DNA from: Clostridia bacterium
GTDB lineage: Bacteria; Bacillota; Clostridia; Christensenellales; CAG-138
Reading direction: 5' to 3'
DNA: 44,173 bases
Assembly (NCBI GenBank): GCA_017435905.1
Contig: JAFSEB010000012.1
Coordinates: 1 to 44,173, forward strand
Shown here: positions 24,934-33,466 of the stretch, in pieces
How the letters are laid out: every line of letters begins with the position of its first letter
How positions within the stretch are numbered: position 1 is the first letter of the stretch
Position numbers and translations under genes: made by a program
Notes under the pieces: model-generated
Seen by the model: the letters and a program-made list of their open reading frames with translations, nothing else
Databases searched by the model: none
Told to the model about the DNA's origin: nothing

Positions 24934-25737
24934 TTACCCAAGGGGTACCGTCTCCTGCAGCCACAGCAGGGTGCCCGCATCAAGGGTGCAGCCATCCTCT
25001 TTGATCACCTGCACCTCGCCGGGCTCCGCACCCTCACGCAGGAAGAAATCGGGGATGAACACGGTGTATTCGTCGTTGTACACCTCGGCTGCCGCCTTAT
25101 TGCAGCGGTAGGAAATGCCCTGCCCATCCACGGCGATCTCCATGAGCCTGTAGCCCTCCGCCCAGTTCAGGGGCGCAAGCAGCGTATCCATATCCGCAAG
25201 GGGGCCGGTGCCCGTTTTCCATGCATCAACAAGGTCATCCACGCTGTAAAACAGCAGGGGCTCCGCCTCCGTGCCGCTCACGCCTGCAGCGCCGTCCGGC
25301 ATGAGCGGTGCGCCGTTCATTTCCGGCTCCTCCGCCTCCGGTGCCATGGAGGCTGCCGGCGCTTCGGGCTCCATGGGCGCACATTCCTGCACATCCTGCG
25401 CAGTGTCGCTCTCCGGCATGGGTGCCGCTTCGGGCGCCTCCGCACAGCTTTCCGCCGTGCTGCCCGACGAAAGGCTGCTTTCCGTGTAGCGCATCTCTGC
25501 GCTTTCGGGGGCTGCAAGGTCTGCGCTCTTCATGCCGCCCGAAGCAAGGAACATGCTGCCCGTGCCCACAAGGATCACCGCCGCTGCCGCCATGGCGCCG
25601 TAGCGGATCATGCTGCGCTTTTTCTGTTTTTCCTTCGCCGCTTTTTGCAGGATGGCTTCACGCACGGCTGCGTAATCCACCTTTTTGTCCGCCTCGTCGG
25701 CGACCGTTTTCAGCATCCGTTCCAATGTGTCAGCCAT
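24934..25737 (-). CDS. Anti-sigma-factor-like single-pass membrane protein
   Basis: A 267-aa protein with a cytoplasmic N-terminus of about 43 residues, one membrane helix (about 44-66), a long linker (about 70-155) very rich in Ala, Glu, Pro and Met, and a C-terminal extracytoplasmic domain. The start overlaps the stop of the ECF sigma gene by 8 nt. This coupled order, sigma then membrane protein, is typical of anti-sigma factors. No zinc-binding HxxxCxxC is visible in the N-terminus, so the class is unclear. An in-frame start 4 codons earlier is less likely by ribosome-site spacing. Confidence 0.8.
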   Translation of the reverse strand: MADTLERMLKTVADEADKKVDYAAVREAILQKAAKEKQKKRSMIRYGAMAAAAVILVGTGSMFLASGGMKSADLAAPESAEMRYTESSLSSGSTAESCAEAPEAAPMPESDTAQDVQECAPMEPEAPAASMAPEAEEPEMNGAPLMPDGAAGVSGTEAEPLLFYSVDDLVDAWKTGTGPLADMDTLLAPLNWAEGYRLMEIAVDGQGISYRCNKAAAEVYNDEYTVFIPDFFLREGAEPGEVQVIKEDGCTLDAGTLLWLQETVPLG

Positions 25738-26245
25738 GCAGCTCACCACCTTTCAAATGAGCAAGGAGCCTTTCCTTTGCCCGTGACATTCTTGATTTGA
25801 CCGTTCCTTCGCTGACGCCCTTGAGCGCCGCAATCTCGTCATATTTGAGTTCGGAGAAAAAGTGCAGCATCACCGTTTCCCGGTAGATATCCGGCAGCGC
25901 TTCCACCGCCTCCATCAAAAGCCGCTTTGTCTCCGCATCCACAGCCGCCGCTTCGGGCAGCTCATAGGAGGAAGACACCGCCGTTTCGGGCAGTTCATCC
26001 TGCAGAAGCTCATGCTTCGCCTTTCGTTTCCCGTCAAGGCAAAGATTGACCGCGACCCGGTAAAGCCAGCTCTTCAACTGACTGTCATCCATCGTTTCCA
26101 GTTTTTTCTCGTGCTTCATCGCCCGCAGGAATACGTTCTGGCAGACATCCATGGCGTCCGCCTCGTTCTTGAGCACGCCGTAAGCCGCCCAGTATACCAT
26201 GCGGGAGTAAGCAGCGTAAACGGATTCGAGATCACGTATGGCCAT
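25730..26245 (-). CDS. ECF RNA polymerase sigma factor (sigma-70 family)
   Basis: A 171-aa extracytoplasmic-function sigma factor. Region 2 covers about 8-75 (MVYWAAYGVLKNEADAMDVCQNVF and LKSWLYRVAVNLCLDGKR). Region 4 covers about 112-165, with LPDIYRETVMLHFFSELKYDEIA and a helix-turn-helix GVSEGTVKSRMSRAKERL. The ATG at 26245 lies just below GGGAGGGACGAGAGGT. The next gene encodes its likely membrane-bound anti-sigma factor. The promoter in front is a sigma-A type, so autoregulation is not evident. Confidence 0.93.
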   Translation of the reverse strand: MAIRDLESVYAAYSRMVYWAAYGVLKNEADAMDVCQNVFLRAMKHEKKLETMDDSQLKSWLYRVAVNLCLDGKRKAKHELLQDELPETAVSSSYELPEAAAVDAETKRLLMEAVEALPDIYRETVMLHFFSELKYDEIAALKGVSEGTVKSRMSRAKERLLAHLKGGELHG

Positions 26246-26300
26246 ACCTCTCGTCCCTCCCGTCCATAACACGTTCTGACCCCGGAAAAGGTTGCAGCCA

Positions 26301-26329
26301 ATTATACCATATGACATATTTTTTATCAA
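26301..26329 (-). promoter_or_regulatory. Promoter of the ECF sigma operon
   Basis: On the minus strand TTGATA (26329-26324), 17-nt spacer, TATAAT (26306-26301). Confidence 0.75.
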
Positions 26330-26338
26330 AAAAACGAG

Positions 26339-26367
26339 TTGTAAAAACAAGGAAAAAGGACTATTAT
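26339..26367 (+). promoter_or_regulatory. Promoter of the DUF1846 gene
   Basis: TTGTAA (26339-26344), 17-nt spacer, TATTAT (26362-26367). It is divergent from the sigma promoter, with only 9 nt between the two -35 boxes. Confidence 0.7.
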
Positions 26368-26459
26368 AGTATTTGGGGCAATGTTGGCACAGCCAAGCTT
26401 GCCCATTTCCGTTTTTTATGCACAGAATTTCGAGCCCAGCAAAAAAGGAGTTCATTACC

Positions 26460-27941
26460 ATGAAGATCGGCTTTGATAACGAAAAATACCTTGCTATGCA
26501 GTCCGCCCACATCCGGGAGCGCATCTCCCAGTTCGGCGGCAAGCTGTACCTTGAGTTCGGCGGCAAGCTGTTTGATGATTTCCACGCTTCCCGTGTGCTG
26601 CCGGGCTTTGCACCGGACAGCAAGGTGAAGATGCTGCTGCAGCTCAAGGAGCAGGCGGAGATCGTCATCGTCATCAACGCTGCGGATATCGAAAAGAACA
26701 AGGTGCGCGGCGACCTTGGCATCACTTACGATCAGGATCTTCTCCGCCTCATCGATGCCTTCCGTGCCATCGGCCTTTATGTGGGCAGCGTAGTGCTCAC
26801 CCAGTATGCGGGGCAGAGCGCTGCGGATGCCTTCCAGGCACGCCTAGCCACCCTCGGCATCACCGTATACAGGCATTACCATATCGAAGGCTATCCCTCC
26901 GATCTTGAGCGCATCGTCAGCGATGAGGGCTACGGCAAAAACGATTACATCGAAACCACCCGTCCCCTTGTGGTGGTCACCGCCCCGGGCCCGGGCAGCG
27001 GCAAAATGGCCACCTGCCTTTCCCAGCTTTACCACGAAAACAAGCGGGGCGTTCATGCAGGCTATGCGAAGTTTGAGACCTTCCCCATCTGGAACCTGCC
27101 CCTGAAGCACCCGGTGAACCTTGCCTACGAGGCTGCCACGGCGGATCTGAACGACGTGAACATGATCGACCCCTTCCACCTTGAAGCTTACGGCGTCACC
27201 ACCGTGAACTACAACCGGGATGTGGAGATCTTCCCCGTGCTCAGCGCCATCTTTACGGAGATCTACGGCACCTGCCCCTACCAGTCCCCCACGGATATGG
27301 GCGTGAACATGGTGGGCAACTGCATCGTGGATGATGCGGTCTGCTGCGATGCTTCCAAACAGGAGATCCTCCGCCGCTACTATGCGGAACGCTGCTCCCT
27401 CAGGCAGGGGCTTGGCAGCGAGGAGACCGTCTTCAAGATCAAGCTTCTTATGAACAAGGCCGGTATCACCGAACAGGATCGCCCCGTGATCGCCGCTTCC
27501 CTCAAAAAGGCAGAGGAAACGGGGCAGCCTGCCGCCGCCATGCAGCTGCATGACGGGCGCATCGTGGTGGGAAGGACATCGCCGCTTCTCGGCGCTTCCG
27601 CTGCGCTGCTGCTCAATGCCCTCAAAGCCCTCGGCGGCATTGCGGATGATGTGCTGCTCATCTCCCCCACGGTCATCGAGCCCATTCAGGATCTGAAGAT
27701 CCGGCATCTTGGCAACCACAACCCCCGTCTCCATACGGATGAGGTGCTCATCGCCCTTTCCGTCAGCGCTGCCACCAATGAAGCTGCCGCCATCGCCATG
27801 CAACAGCTGCCCAAGCTCAGGGGCTGTGAAGCGCACTCCACGGTCATCCTTTCCGGCGTGGACAGCATCACCTTCCGCAAGCTGGGCGTGAACCTTACCA
27901 GCGAGCCCAAGTACCAGACCAAGAAGCTCTACCACAAATAA
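26460..27941 (+). CDS. DUF1846 family protein
   Basis: A 493-aa protein matching the DUF1846 family of Firmicutes from its conserved opening ([21 protein letters not shown]) to the C-terminus. Residues near 177-200 hold a P-loop-like stretch ([20 protein letters not shown]), suggesting nucleotide binding. The family's reaction is not known to me; structures exist, but I cannot assign a substrate. The length is that of the family. The ATG has AAAAAAGGAG upstream. Single gene with its own promoter and terminator. Confidence 0.9.
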   Translation: MKIGFDNEKYLAMQSAHIRERISQFGGKLYLEFGGKLFDDFHASRVLPGFAPDSKVKMLLQLKEQAEIVIVINAADIEKNKVRGDLGITYDQDLLRLIDAFRAIGLYVGSVVLTQYAGQSAADAFQARLATLGITVYRHYHIEGYPSDLERIVSDEGYGKNDYIETTRPLVVVTAPGPGSGKMATCLSQLYHENKRGVHAGYAKFETFPIWNLPLKHPVNLAYEAATADLNDVNMIDPFHLEAYGVTTVNYNRDVEIFPVLSAIFTEIYGTCPYQSPTDMGVNMVGNCIVDDAVCCDASKQEILRRYYAERCSLRQGLGSEETVFKIKLLMNKAGITEQDRPVIAASLKKAEETGQPAAAMQLHDGRIVVGRTSPLLGASAALLLNALKALGGIADDVLLISPTVIEPIQDLKIRHLGNHNPRLHTDEVLIALSVSAATNEAAAIAMQQLPKLRGCEAHSTVILSGVDSITFRKLGVNLTSEPKYQTKKLYHK

Positions 27942-27951
27942 AGCCCTTTCC

Positions 27952-27982
27952 AAGCACCGGACATGCCGTTTGGTGCTTTTTT
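27952..27982 (+). terminator. Terminator after the DUF1846 gene
   Basis: Stem AAGCACC/GGTGCTT with a small inner CGG/CCG pairing, then TTTT. Confidence 0.7.
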
Positions 27983-28104
27983 CAGCCATTTTTTTGTAAA
28001 GTTTACATTCACGCCACCATATTCCCGCAAAAGTATGATAGAATAAAATCAAAGGGAGCCCTGTGCCCCGATCCCATCCCGCAAATGCGGAAAAGGAGTT
28101 CTCA

Positions 28105-28524
28105 ATGAACGTACTTTTCTTCCTCAAGCCCAAAGTCAGCGTCGCCTATATTTACGACAATAACACCCTGCGTCAGGGGCTTGAAAAAATGAAGCACTAC
28201 GGCTACACCGCCATCCCCGTCATCGACAGGGAAGGCCGCTATGTGGGCACCGTCACGGAGGGCGACTTCCTTTGGAAGCTGCTGGAGGAAAACGCATGGG
28301 ATATCCATGCCCTCGGCAAGCTCAACGTGAAGGACATCATACACAAAAGCCACAATCCCCCCGTGAACGTGAACGCCTCCCTGCAGGATCTTCTGCAGCA
28401 GGCCATGAACCAGAACTTCGTGCCGGTGGTGGATGACCTCGGTTCCTTTATCGGCATCGTCACCCGCCGTGACATCATGCAGTATTACTACAAAAGCACC
28501 CAGCAAACCGAAAGCGCAAAATAA
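28105..28524 (+). CDS. CBS-domain protein
   Basis: A 139-aa protein made almost wholly of a tandem CBS pair (about 9-62 and 72-130), with the usual IPVIDREGRYVGTVTEGDFLW and FVPVVDDLGSFIGIVTRRDIM strands. Stand-alone CBS pairs bind adenosine nucleotides such as AMP, ATP or c-di-AMP and act as sensors; its partner is not visible here. The ATG at 28105 follows AAAAGGAG. Single gene ending at a strong terminator. Confidence 0.9.
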   Translation: MNVLFFLKPKVSVAYIYDNNTLRQGLEKMKHYGYTAIPVIDREGRYVGTVTEGDFLWKLLEENAWDIHALGKLNVKDIIHKSHNPPVNVNASLQDLLQQAMNQNFVPVVDDLGSFIGIVTRRDIMQYYYKSTQQTESAK

Positions 28525-28528
28525 AAGC

Positions 28529-28562
28529 AAGCCCGTTTCCTTCTTCGGAACGGGCTTTTTCT
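28529..28562 (+). terminator. Terminator after the CBS gene
   Basis: Stem AAGCCCGTTTCC/GGAACGGGCTT (one bulge), followed by TTTCTTC. Confidence 0.85.
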
Positions 28563-28651
28563 TCACATATTTCCCTGCTGCTTCTTTAAAACATCATACT
28601 CTTTTTAGGCTTTTGTAACACTTTTGTGATGAATGTAACGCATAGCGGGTG

Positions 28652-28752
28652 TATACTAAGCTTGCAAGTGAGAAAACAGGCAGTGATAAAGGATGACCCT
28701 TTCAACACCGACAAGTTTTCAGGCGGCTCTCAGAAATGAGAGCCGTTTTTTT
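28652..28752 (+). ncRNA. Candidate small RNA with its own terminator
   Basis: Between two convergent genes a -10-like TATACT (28652-28657) is followed about 65 nt later by a perfect terminator: CGGCTCTCA/TGAGAGCCG, GAAA loop, seven T (28746-28752). The upstream CBS gene already has its own terminator and the downstream gene is on the other strand, so this terminator has no evident gene. The -35 region is weak. A short RNA of about 85-95 nt is possible but unproven. Confidence 0.3.
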
Positions 28753-28770
28753 GTCTGTGCCGCTTTGCGC

Positions 28771-29427
28771 TCATTTTTTCATTTCAGATCCTGCAGCGAA
28801 GCAATACAGCAGCACAAGCCCGGCGCTGAGCAAAACGCCGCCGATGATATCCGTGACCCAATGCACGCCGGATATGAGCCTGCCGATCAGCATAAAACCG
28901 GTAAACGCCGCAATGAGATATACGGCGCAACGCCTAAGCGTACCGTTTTTGATGCGTCCGTTGAGCTGCATGGCGGCGGTGGGCATCACGCATAAAACAA
29001 GCACCGTTGTGGAAGAGGGGTAGGATACTTCCAGAGCACCGCCGATCAGAACGGGTCTATAATTGATCACCACCGCTTCAAAAAAGGCGTATGCCGCCAT
29101 CACCGCTGCATAGAATCCGCCGAGTGCAAGGATACTGCGGTCCACCTTGCGGATGTATTTTCTTTTGATCCACTGTGCAAGTCCCAGCACGGCAAACCCC
29201 ATTGCGATCCCCACAGGCACAAGCCCCATCCAATCCGTTACGGCATAAAGGGTCATGTGTACGCCGATCAGTTCATGCACAAAGCCGTTCAGAACCGCAA
29301 AGCCCACTTCCGTTCCCCGGGGACCGATGGCACGGACATCCACAAAGCAAACCAGCACCGTCCACAGCGCAAATGCGGCAAGCACGCCTGCCGCAATGTA
29401 ACCGTTCATTTTTTCTTTCTTCTTCAC
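28771..29427 (-). CDS. PAP2-like membrane protein with degenerate catalytic motifs
   Basis: A polytopic membrane protein of about 218 aa with five or six helices and the layout of the PAP2 phosphatase family. Where active members have Kx6RP, PSGH and SRx5HxxxD, this one reads Ex6RP (EAVVINYRP), PSST and GRLISGVHWVTD. The last His and Asp remain, but the Lys and the PSGH His are lost. It may be a lipid-binding relative or have altered chemistry. I prefer GTG at 29427 (GGAAGG 9 nt upstream); ATG at 29409 is an alternative. Confidence 0.75.
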   Translation of the reverse strand: MKKKEKMNGYIAAGVLAAFALWTVLVCFVDVRAIGPRGTEVGFAVLNGFVHELIGVHMTLYAVTDWMGLVPVGIAMGFAVLGLAQWIKRKYIRKVDRSILALGGFYAAVMAAYAFFEAVVINYRPVLIGGALEVSYPSSTTVLVLCVMPTAAMQLNGRIKNGTLRRCAVYLIAAFTGFMLIGRLISGVHWVTDIIGGVLLSAGLVLLYCFAAGSEMKK

Positions 29428-29534
29428 TTTTCTGTGCCTTCCTTCCGCATATTCGGTTTTCACCTGCATACACGTTACGGGAAAGCGGCAAAAACAGTAA
29501 GAAACAGCGTGTCACATCCGTGACACGCTTCGTA

Positions 29535-30140
29535 TCATTGCCATTTGACCGTCAGCAGCACCTTGATCAAAAGCAGTATGAAGGAAAACGCTGCCGCATA
29601 GGGCTGCATGCTGCTCATAAAAAGCAGCGCCGCCGCCGCATTGAACGCAAGGGACAGCCTGTTTTTGTTCGCCGTCCAAAGCCCGTGGCGGCAGTTCTGA
29701 AGGGCAAGGGTCAAGATCCCCCACAAGGCGATGGCGGTCACGGCGGCAAAATAAGCGGTGCGCAGATACGGCGTGATGCCGGTCAGCGACAAAAGGGAAA
29801 CAGCCGTCACCGTTCCGTTTGTCTTTTGCCCGAAAAAGGGAAGAAAAAAGAACATGGCGCAGCTGCAGTCGAGCAGCCCGAACACAAGGTCACGGAAACG
29901 CTCCCTGCTTTGCCTGTTGTCCGCTTCCGCAATGCTCAGCAGCGCATCGCCGGACAGCAGGGCATCCACCGTCACGCCGAAAAACTTGGCGAGTGCCTTC
30001 AGGGAGTCGATATTCGGGCAGCCCCTGCCGGATTCCCATTTGGAAACGGCGGTACGGGATACGAAAAGCGCCGCCGCAAGCTCCTCCTGCGTCAGCCCCT
30101 TTTGTTTTCTCAGTTCCTGCAGTTTTTCATTCAGTTCCAT
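29535..30140 (-). CDS. XRE-family regulator with a membrane domain
   Basis: A protein of about 201 aa. Residues 1-65 form an XRE/Cro helix-turn-helix (LRKQKGLTQEELAAALFVSRTAVSKWESGRGCPNIDSL). Residues about 90-200 contain four hydrophobic helices. Such fusions are common small regulators of Clostridia that may sense envelope signals; targets are unknown. The ATG at 30140 has only a weak ribosome site, and GTG at 30149 is possible. A similar but not identical protein follows upstream on the same strand. Confidence 0.82.
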   Translation of the reverse strand: MELNEKLQELRKQKGLTQEELAAALFVSRTAVSKWESGRGCPNIDSLKALAKFFGVTVDALLSGDALLSIAEADNRQSRERFRDLVFGLLDCSCAMFFFLPFFGQKTNGTVTAVSLLSLTGITPYLRTAYFAAVTAIALWGILTLALQNCRHGLWTANKNRLSLAFNAAAALLFMSSMQPYAAAFSFILLLIKVLLTVKWQ

Positions 30141-30215
30141 CGTCAACACTCTTTTTGTGGTTTCGCTCTCATGTTCTTTGCTTCTATCCTATCGCATCGT
30201 AAGGCTTTAGACAAG

Positions 30216-30248
30216 AAGGGGCACGGCAGAAATTCTGCCGTGCCCCTT
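30216..30248 (-). terminator. Hairpin after the upstream XRE gene
   Basis: A 15-bp perfect stem AAGGGGCACGGCAGA/TCTGCCGTGCCCCTT, loop AAT. On the minus strand it is followed by CTTGTCT, a modest U-tract. Confidence 0.7.
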
Positions 30249-30273
30249 TCACCGTTTTGCCGAAACGCACCTC

Positions 30274-31020
30274 TCAGCTTTGCTGACTTGCCGTTTCCCC
30301 TTCCGCCCCGCCGTTTTTCCTTTCCCTTTTTCCCGGTATCCCAAGAAGCCAGCATGCGCCGCCAAAGATGCTGTATACAAAAGGTGCCTTGCTGAGCAGC
30401 ACGATCATTGCGCCGAACAGTTCCTGATAAACCGGGATATCCGGAAATGCCATGGAAACGAAGCTGTACACATAGGAGCGGTATGCGACCACGCACAAGA
30501 AAACAACATGCGGAATCGGGATCAGCACAAGCAGGGCAAGCACGGCAAGGGCAAGGATGCGCAGCACCTTCACCTTTTCACCCGGAAGCGGCTTTAAGGT
30601 ATGGAACGTGCCAAGGCACTGCAGCAAAACCCAGCCGAAGATGACCAGAATGGCGGGGATCAGCGTCATCCGGCAAATCATGATCACCGTGCCCTGCCAG
30701 CCGATATAGGGGCCATCCGAAAAAATGATGCGCACCGCCGCATATATTGCCGCAAGAACAAAAAGCACCCCTGCGGAAACGGCAAGCCGCCTGTAAGCGT
30801 CTTTTTTGCTTTTGGGGATCTCCGGCCCGTAGATGACGGTGTTGATGTCCGTTTTCAGCACTTCCGCTATTTTGAGCAGCATCTCCACATCCGGCCTTGA
30901 TCTGCCGTTCTCGTAATTGGAAACCGTTTGCCGTGTTACATACAGCGCATCCGCCAGCGCCTCCTGGGTCATCTCTCTCGACTGCCGGATGGTTTTGATG
31001 TTCTTTCCGATGTCTCTCAT
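30274..31020 (-). CDS. XRE-family regulator with a membrane domain
   Basis: A 248-aa protein with an N-terminal XRE helix-turn-helix (about 1-62; TQEALADALYVTRQTVSNYENGRSRP) and four membrane helices (about 78-98, 115-137, 152-175, 190-215). The start at 31020 has GGAGGTGA 5 nt upstream; the 16 residues before it in frame lack conservation signs. Together with the preceding entry it is one of two adjacent HTH-membrane fusions, separated by a terminator and thus independently expressed. Confidence 0.82.
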   Translation of the reverse strand: MRDIGKNIKTIRQSREMTQEALADALYVTRQTVSNYENGRSRPDVEMLLKIAEVLKTDINTVIYGPEIPKSKKDAYRRLAVSAGVLFVLAAIYAAVRIIFSDGPYIGWQGTVIMICRMTLIPAILVIFGWVLLQCLGTFHTLKPLPGEKVKVLRILALAVLALLVLIPIPHVVFLCVVAYRSYVYSFVSMAFPDIPVYQELFGAMIVLLSKAPFVYSIFGGACWLLGIPGKRERKNGGAEGETASQQS

Positions 31021-31132
31021 GTCATTCACCTCCCCGTCATCATACAAAGCAGGGCGCCGTTTTCGCAAGCAAAGATGCTTTTACATGGCGCCTTTCCCCT
31101 GTTTAAGATGCATGAGCGCACGGTAAAACAGG

Positions 31133-31165
31133 AACAGGCACGGCAGAACCTCTGCTATGCCTGTT
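31133..31165. terminator. Terminator after the ThrE-type exporter genes
   Basis: Stem AACAGGCA-CGGCAGA / TCTGCTA-TGCCTGTT, with TTT beyond it on the plus strand and CCTGTTTT beyond it on the minus strand. It ends the uppP-exporter operon. Confidence 0.7.
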
Positions 31166-31190
31166 TTTCCGCTTCCAGGAAACGGGCTTT

Positions 31191-31661
31191 TTATTCTTCT
31201 TTTTTCGTTTCACGTTCACGGCGGTTCATCCTGCCGGTCATCGCCATGCGCACGATGCTCGTCACCACGGAAACGCCGGCGGCAATGGCGGCGGCAAAAG
31301 CGGCGGTATCAAGCCCGCGCTCCGCAAAAAGCGCATAGTTGCCGCCAATAAGGGCATCCATGGCATAATAAAGTCCGCCGCCCGGCACAAGGGGCACGAT
31401 GCCGATCACAAGGAAAATGGTGGCAGGCGCCTTCATCAGCCGGGCAAAGGTCTCCGCAAACAGGGCAGCCACCATGGTGGCAAGGAAGTAGCGTGCCACC
31501 TCGCTGCCGATGTCGTGCAGCAGCAGGAAAACCAGCCAGCTCACCATGCCCGTTGCCGATGCAAGCAGGATGAACATGGGCTTTTTGATCTCAAACATCA
31601 CCGCAAAGCCTGCGCAGGCCAGCAGCGCATACAGACAGGGCAGATAATCCTGAAGTGTCAT
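31191..31661 (-). CDS. Threonine/serine exporter, small subunit (ThrE C-half, DUF3815)
   Basis: A 156-aa membrane protein with about five helices and the PLVPGGGLYYAMDALIGG motif of the C-terminal half of ThrE. In many Firmicutes ThrE is split, and this is the second half, starting 1 nt after the stop of the first. It would export threonine/serine or related small amino acids using the proton gradient; the substrate is by family only. Confidence 0.88.
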   Translation of the reverse strand: MTLQDYLPCLYALLACAGFAVMFEIKKPMFILLASATGMVSWLVFLLLHDIGSEVARYFLATMVAALFAETFARLMKAPATIFLVIGIVPLVPGGGLYYAMDALIGGNYALFAERGLDTAAFAAAIAAGVSVVTSIVRMAMTGRMNRRERETKKEE

Positions 31662-31662
31662 A

Positions 31663-32439
31663 TCACATCACCCCCGTCAGCGCACGCAGGATGCCGAAGG
31701 GGATCGCAATGCCGATGGCGATGGCAAGGGCGATGATGAGCACCTCCGCCAGCTTGCTCACAGCGGTGATGAAATCCCCGATGATGACATCGCGCATCAC
31801 GTTGGTGATGGCAATGCCCGGCACCAGCAGCATGATGGCGCCGATCACGATCTTATCCGTATGGATGATATGAACGCCGAGCGCCGTCAGCAGCACGGGC
31901 ACGGTCACCAGCAGCATGCTGGCGCAAATGTGAATGAAGAACACGTTGGCCTTGAGCCTAACCATCTGCCCCATCGCCGCCTTCACCAGCAGACCGCAGA
32001 AAAAGGCGATGGCCGCATCCAGCGCATGTCCGCCCCAGAAGAGGGTAAAAAAGAATGCCGCAAAGCCGTACCCAAGGTAGCTGATCCACGCAGGGTAGCC
32101 CTTTCGCCCCATGATCTCATGAAGCTCTGCCTCCGCCGCCTCAATGGAAAGCTCCTTTGCAGCCACCTTCCTTGAAAGGGCGTTCAGGCTGTCCAGCCTG
32201 TCGAAATTGCTGCCCGTACGCAGGATGCGCACGTTTTTCGTAAAGTTGCGCTCGCCGTCATGAATGTTGATGATGATGCAGGAGGGGATGGCGAACACCT
32301 CCGCATCGCTGTAGCCGAAGGCGGAGAGCATGCGCTTTGCCGCCTCCTCCACCCGGTATATCTCCGCACCGTTTTTGATCAGCTGCCGCCCTGTTTCGCA
32401 GCAGAAGTTCAAACAGCGCTCCACCTGTTTTGCCCGCAT
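31663..32439 (-). CDS. Threonine/serine exporter, large subunit (ThrE N-half, DUF1212)
   Basis: A 258-aa protein. A soluble N-terminal part (about 1-110) with NGAEIYRVEEAAKRML and a SCIIINI strand precedes five helices with the VPGIAITNVMRDVI motif of the ThrE/DUF1212 family. It pairs with the 156-aa protein encoded next. The ATG at 32439 was chosen; AAAGGA is about 10 nt upstream. It lies 23 nt after uppP and is probably in its operon. Confidence 0.9.
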   Translation of the reverse strand: MRAKQVERCLNFCCETGRQLIKNGAEIYRVEEAAKRMLSAFGYSDAEVFAIPSCIIINIHDGERNFTKNVRILRTGSNFDRLDSLNALSRKVAAKELSIEAAEAELHEIMGRKGYPAWISYLGYGFAAFFFTLFWGGHALDAAIAFFCGLLVKAAMGQMVRLKANVFFIHICASMLLVTVPVLLTALGVHIIHTDKIVIGAIMLLVPGIAITNVMRDVIIGDFITAVSKLAEVLIIALAIAIGIAIPFGILRALTGVM

Positions 32440-32462
32440 TGGGATCAAGTCCTTTCAAAAGC

Positions 32463-33293
32463 TTATTTGATCAGAAGAAAGTAGATGAGCACCGCCGCTC
32501 CGAGCACGATGCGGTACCACCCAAAGGCGGTAAAATCGTGCTTGCGGATGTAGCCCATCAGGAAGCGGATCACCGCCACCGATACAAGGAATGCGCTCAC
32601 CATGCCCACAAGCAGCACCGTCAGCTCCGCCCCCGTGAAGGCAAGGCCGAAATCAAGGAGCTTCAAGGCACTCATGCCGAACATCACCGGCACCGCAAGG
32701 AAAAATGTGAACTCCGCCGCTGCGGTGCGGCTCACGCCGAGAAGCAGCGCACCGATGATGGTGGAGCCGCTGCGGGATGTGCCGGGAATGATGGAAAGCA
32801 CCTGAAACAGGCCGATGAAAAACGCCGTTTTGTAGGTGATATCGGAAAGCGCCGCCACCCGGGGCGTGCGCTTTTTGTTCCACTTTTCCACGATGATGAA
32901 AGCGATGCCGTACAGGATCAGCGTCAGCGCAATGACCGTGGGCGTATGAAGATGCGCCTCGATGACATCGTCAAAAAGGATAGTCACCACCGCACCGGGA
33001 ATGCATGCCGCCACCACCTTGAACCAAAGGGAGAAGGTCTCCTTTACGATAACGGGCTTCGTTTTGTCGGCAAACTGAAAGGGGAACATCTTCTTCCAAA
33101 AGAGCAGCACCACCGCCATGATGGCGCCAAGCTGGATGACGATGAAAAACATCTCCTTGAATTCCGCACTGCCGGAAAGCTGCAGAAATTCATCCACCAG
33201 CAGCATATGCCCCGTGCTCGATACGGGCAGCCATTCCGTTACGCCCTCCACAAGGCCAAGAAAGAGCACCTTCAGCAATTCGATCAGGTTCAT
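32463..33293 (-). CDS. uppP: Undecaprenyl-diphosphatase
   Basis: A 276-aa BacA/UppP-family membrane enzyme that recycles undecaprenyl diphosphate to the monophosphate carrier for cell-wall synthesis and gives bacitracin tolerance. The (E/Q)xxxE motif lies in GLVEGVTEWLPVSSTGH (13-29), and PGTSRSGST lies in the second conserved block. Eight or so hydrophobic helices. The start at 33293 has AAAGGAAA upstream. First gene of the uppP-exporter unit. Confidence 0.95.
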   Translation of the reverse strand: MNLIELLKVLFLGLVEGVTEWLPVSSTGHMLLVDEFLQLSGSAEFKEMFFIVIQLGAIMAVVLLFWKKMFPFQFADKTKPVIVKETFSLWFKVVAACIPGAVVTILFDDVIEAHLHTPTVIALTLILYGIAFIIVEKWNKKRTPRVAALSDITYKTAFFIGLFQVLSIIPGTSRSGSTIIGALLLGVSRTAAAEFTFFLAVPVMFGMSALKLLDFGLAFTGAELTVLLVGMVSAFLVSVAVIRFLMGYIRKHDFTAFGWYRIVLGAAVLIYFLLIK

Positions 33294-33350
33294 ACGAAGT
33301 TTTTCCTTTCTTTGTTGACACGGCATGCGCCGTATGCAAAGTTATTTTTT

Positions 33351-33379
33351 ATTGTATGCCCTGCCCCCGTTTTAGACAA
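33351..33379 (-). promoter_or_regulatory. Promoter of uppP
   Basis: On the minus strand TTGTCT (33379-33374), 17-nt spacer, TACAAT (33356-33351). Confidence 0.7.
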
Positions 33380-33398
33380 GTAAACTTTCCGAAAATCA

Positions 33399-33427
33399 TT
33401 GCAAAAGCAGCGCCGTTGCGCTATCCT
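33399..33427 (+). promoter_or_regulatory. Promoter of pepV
   Basis: TTGCAA (33399-33404), 17-nt spacer, TATCCT (33422-33427). Confidence 0.55.
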
Positions 33428-33466
33428 TTTCCTATCAAAGGAAATCCATCCCACAGGAGGTAACAT

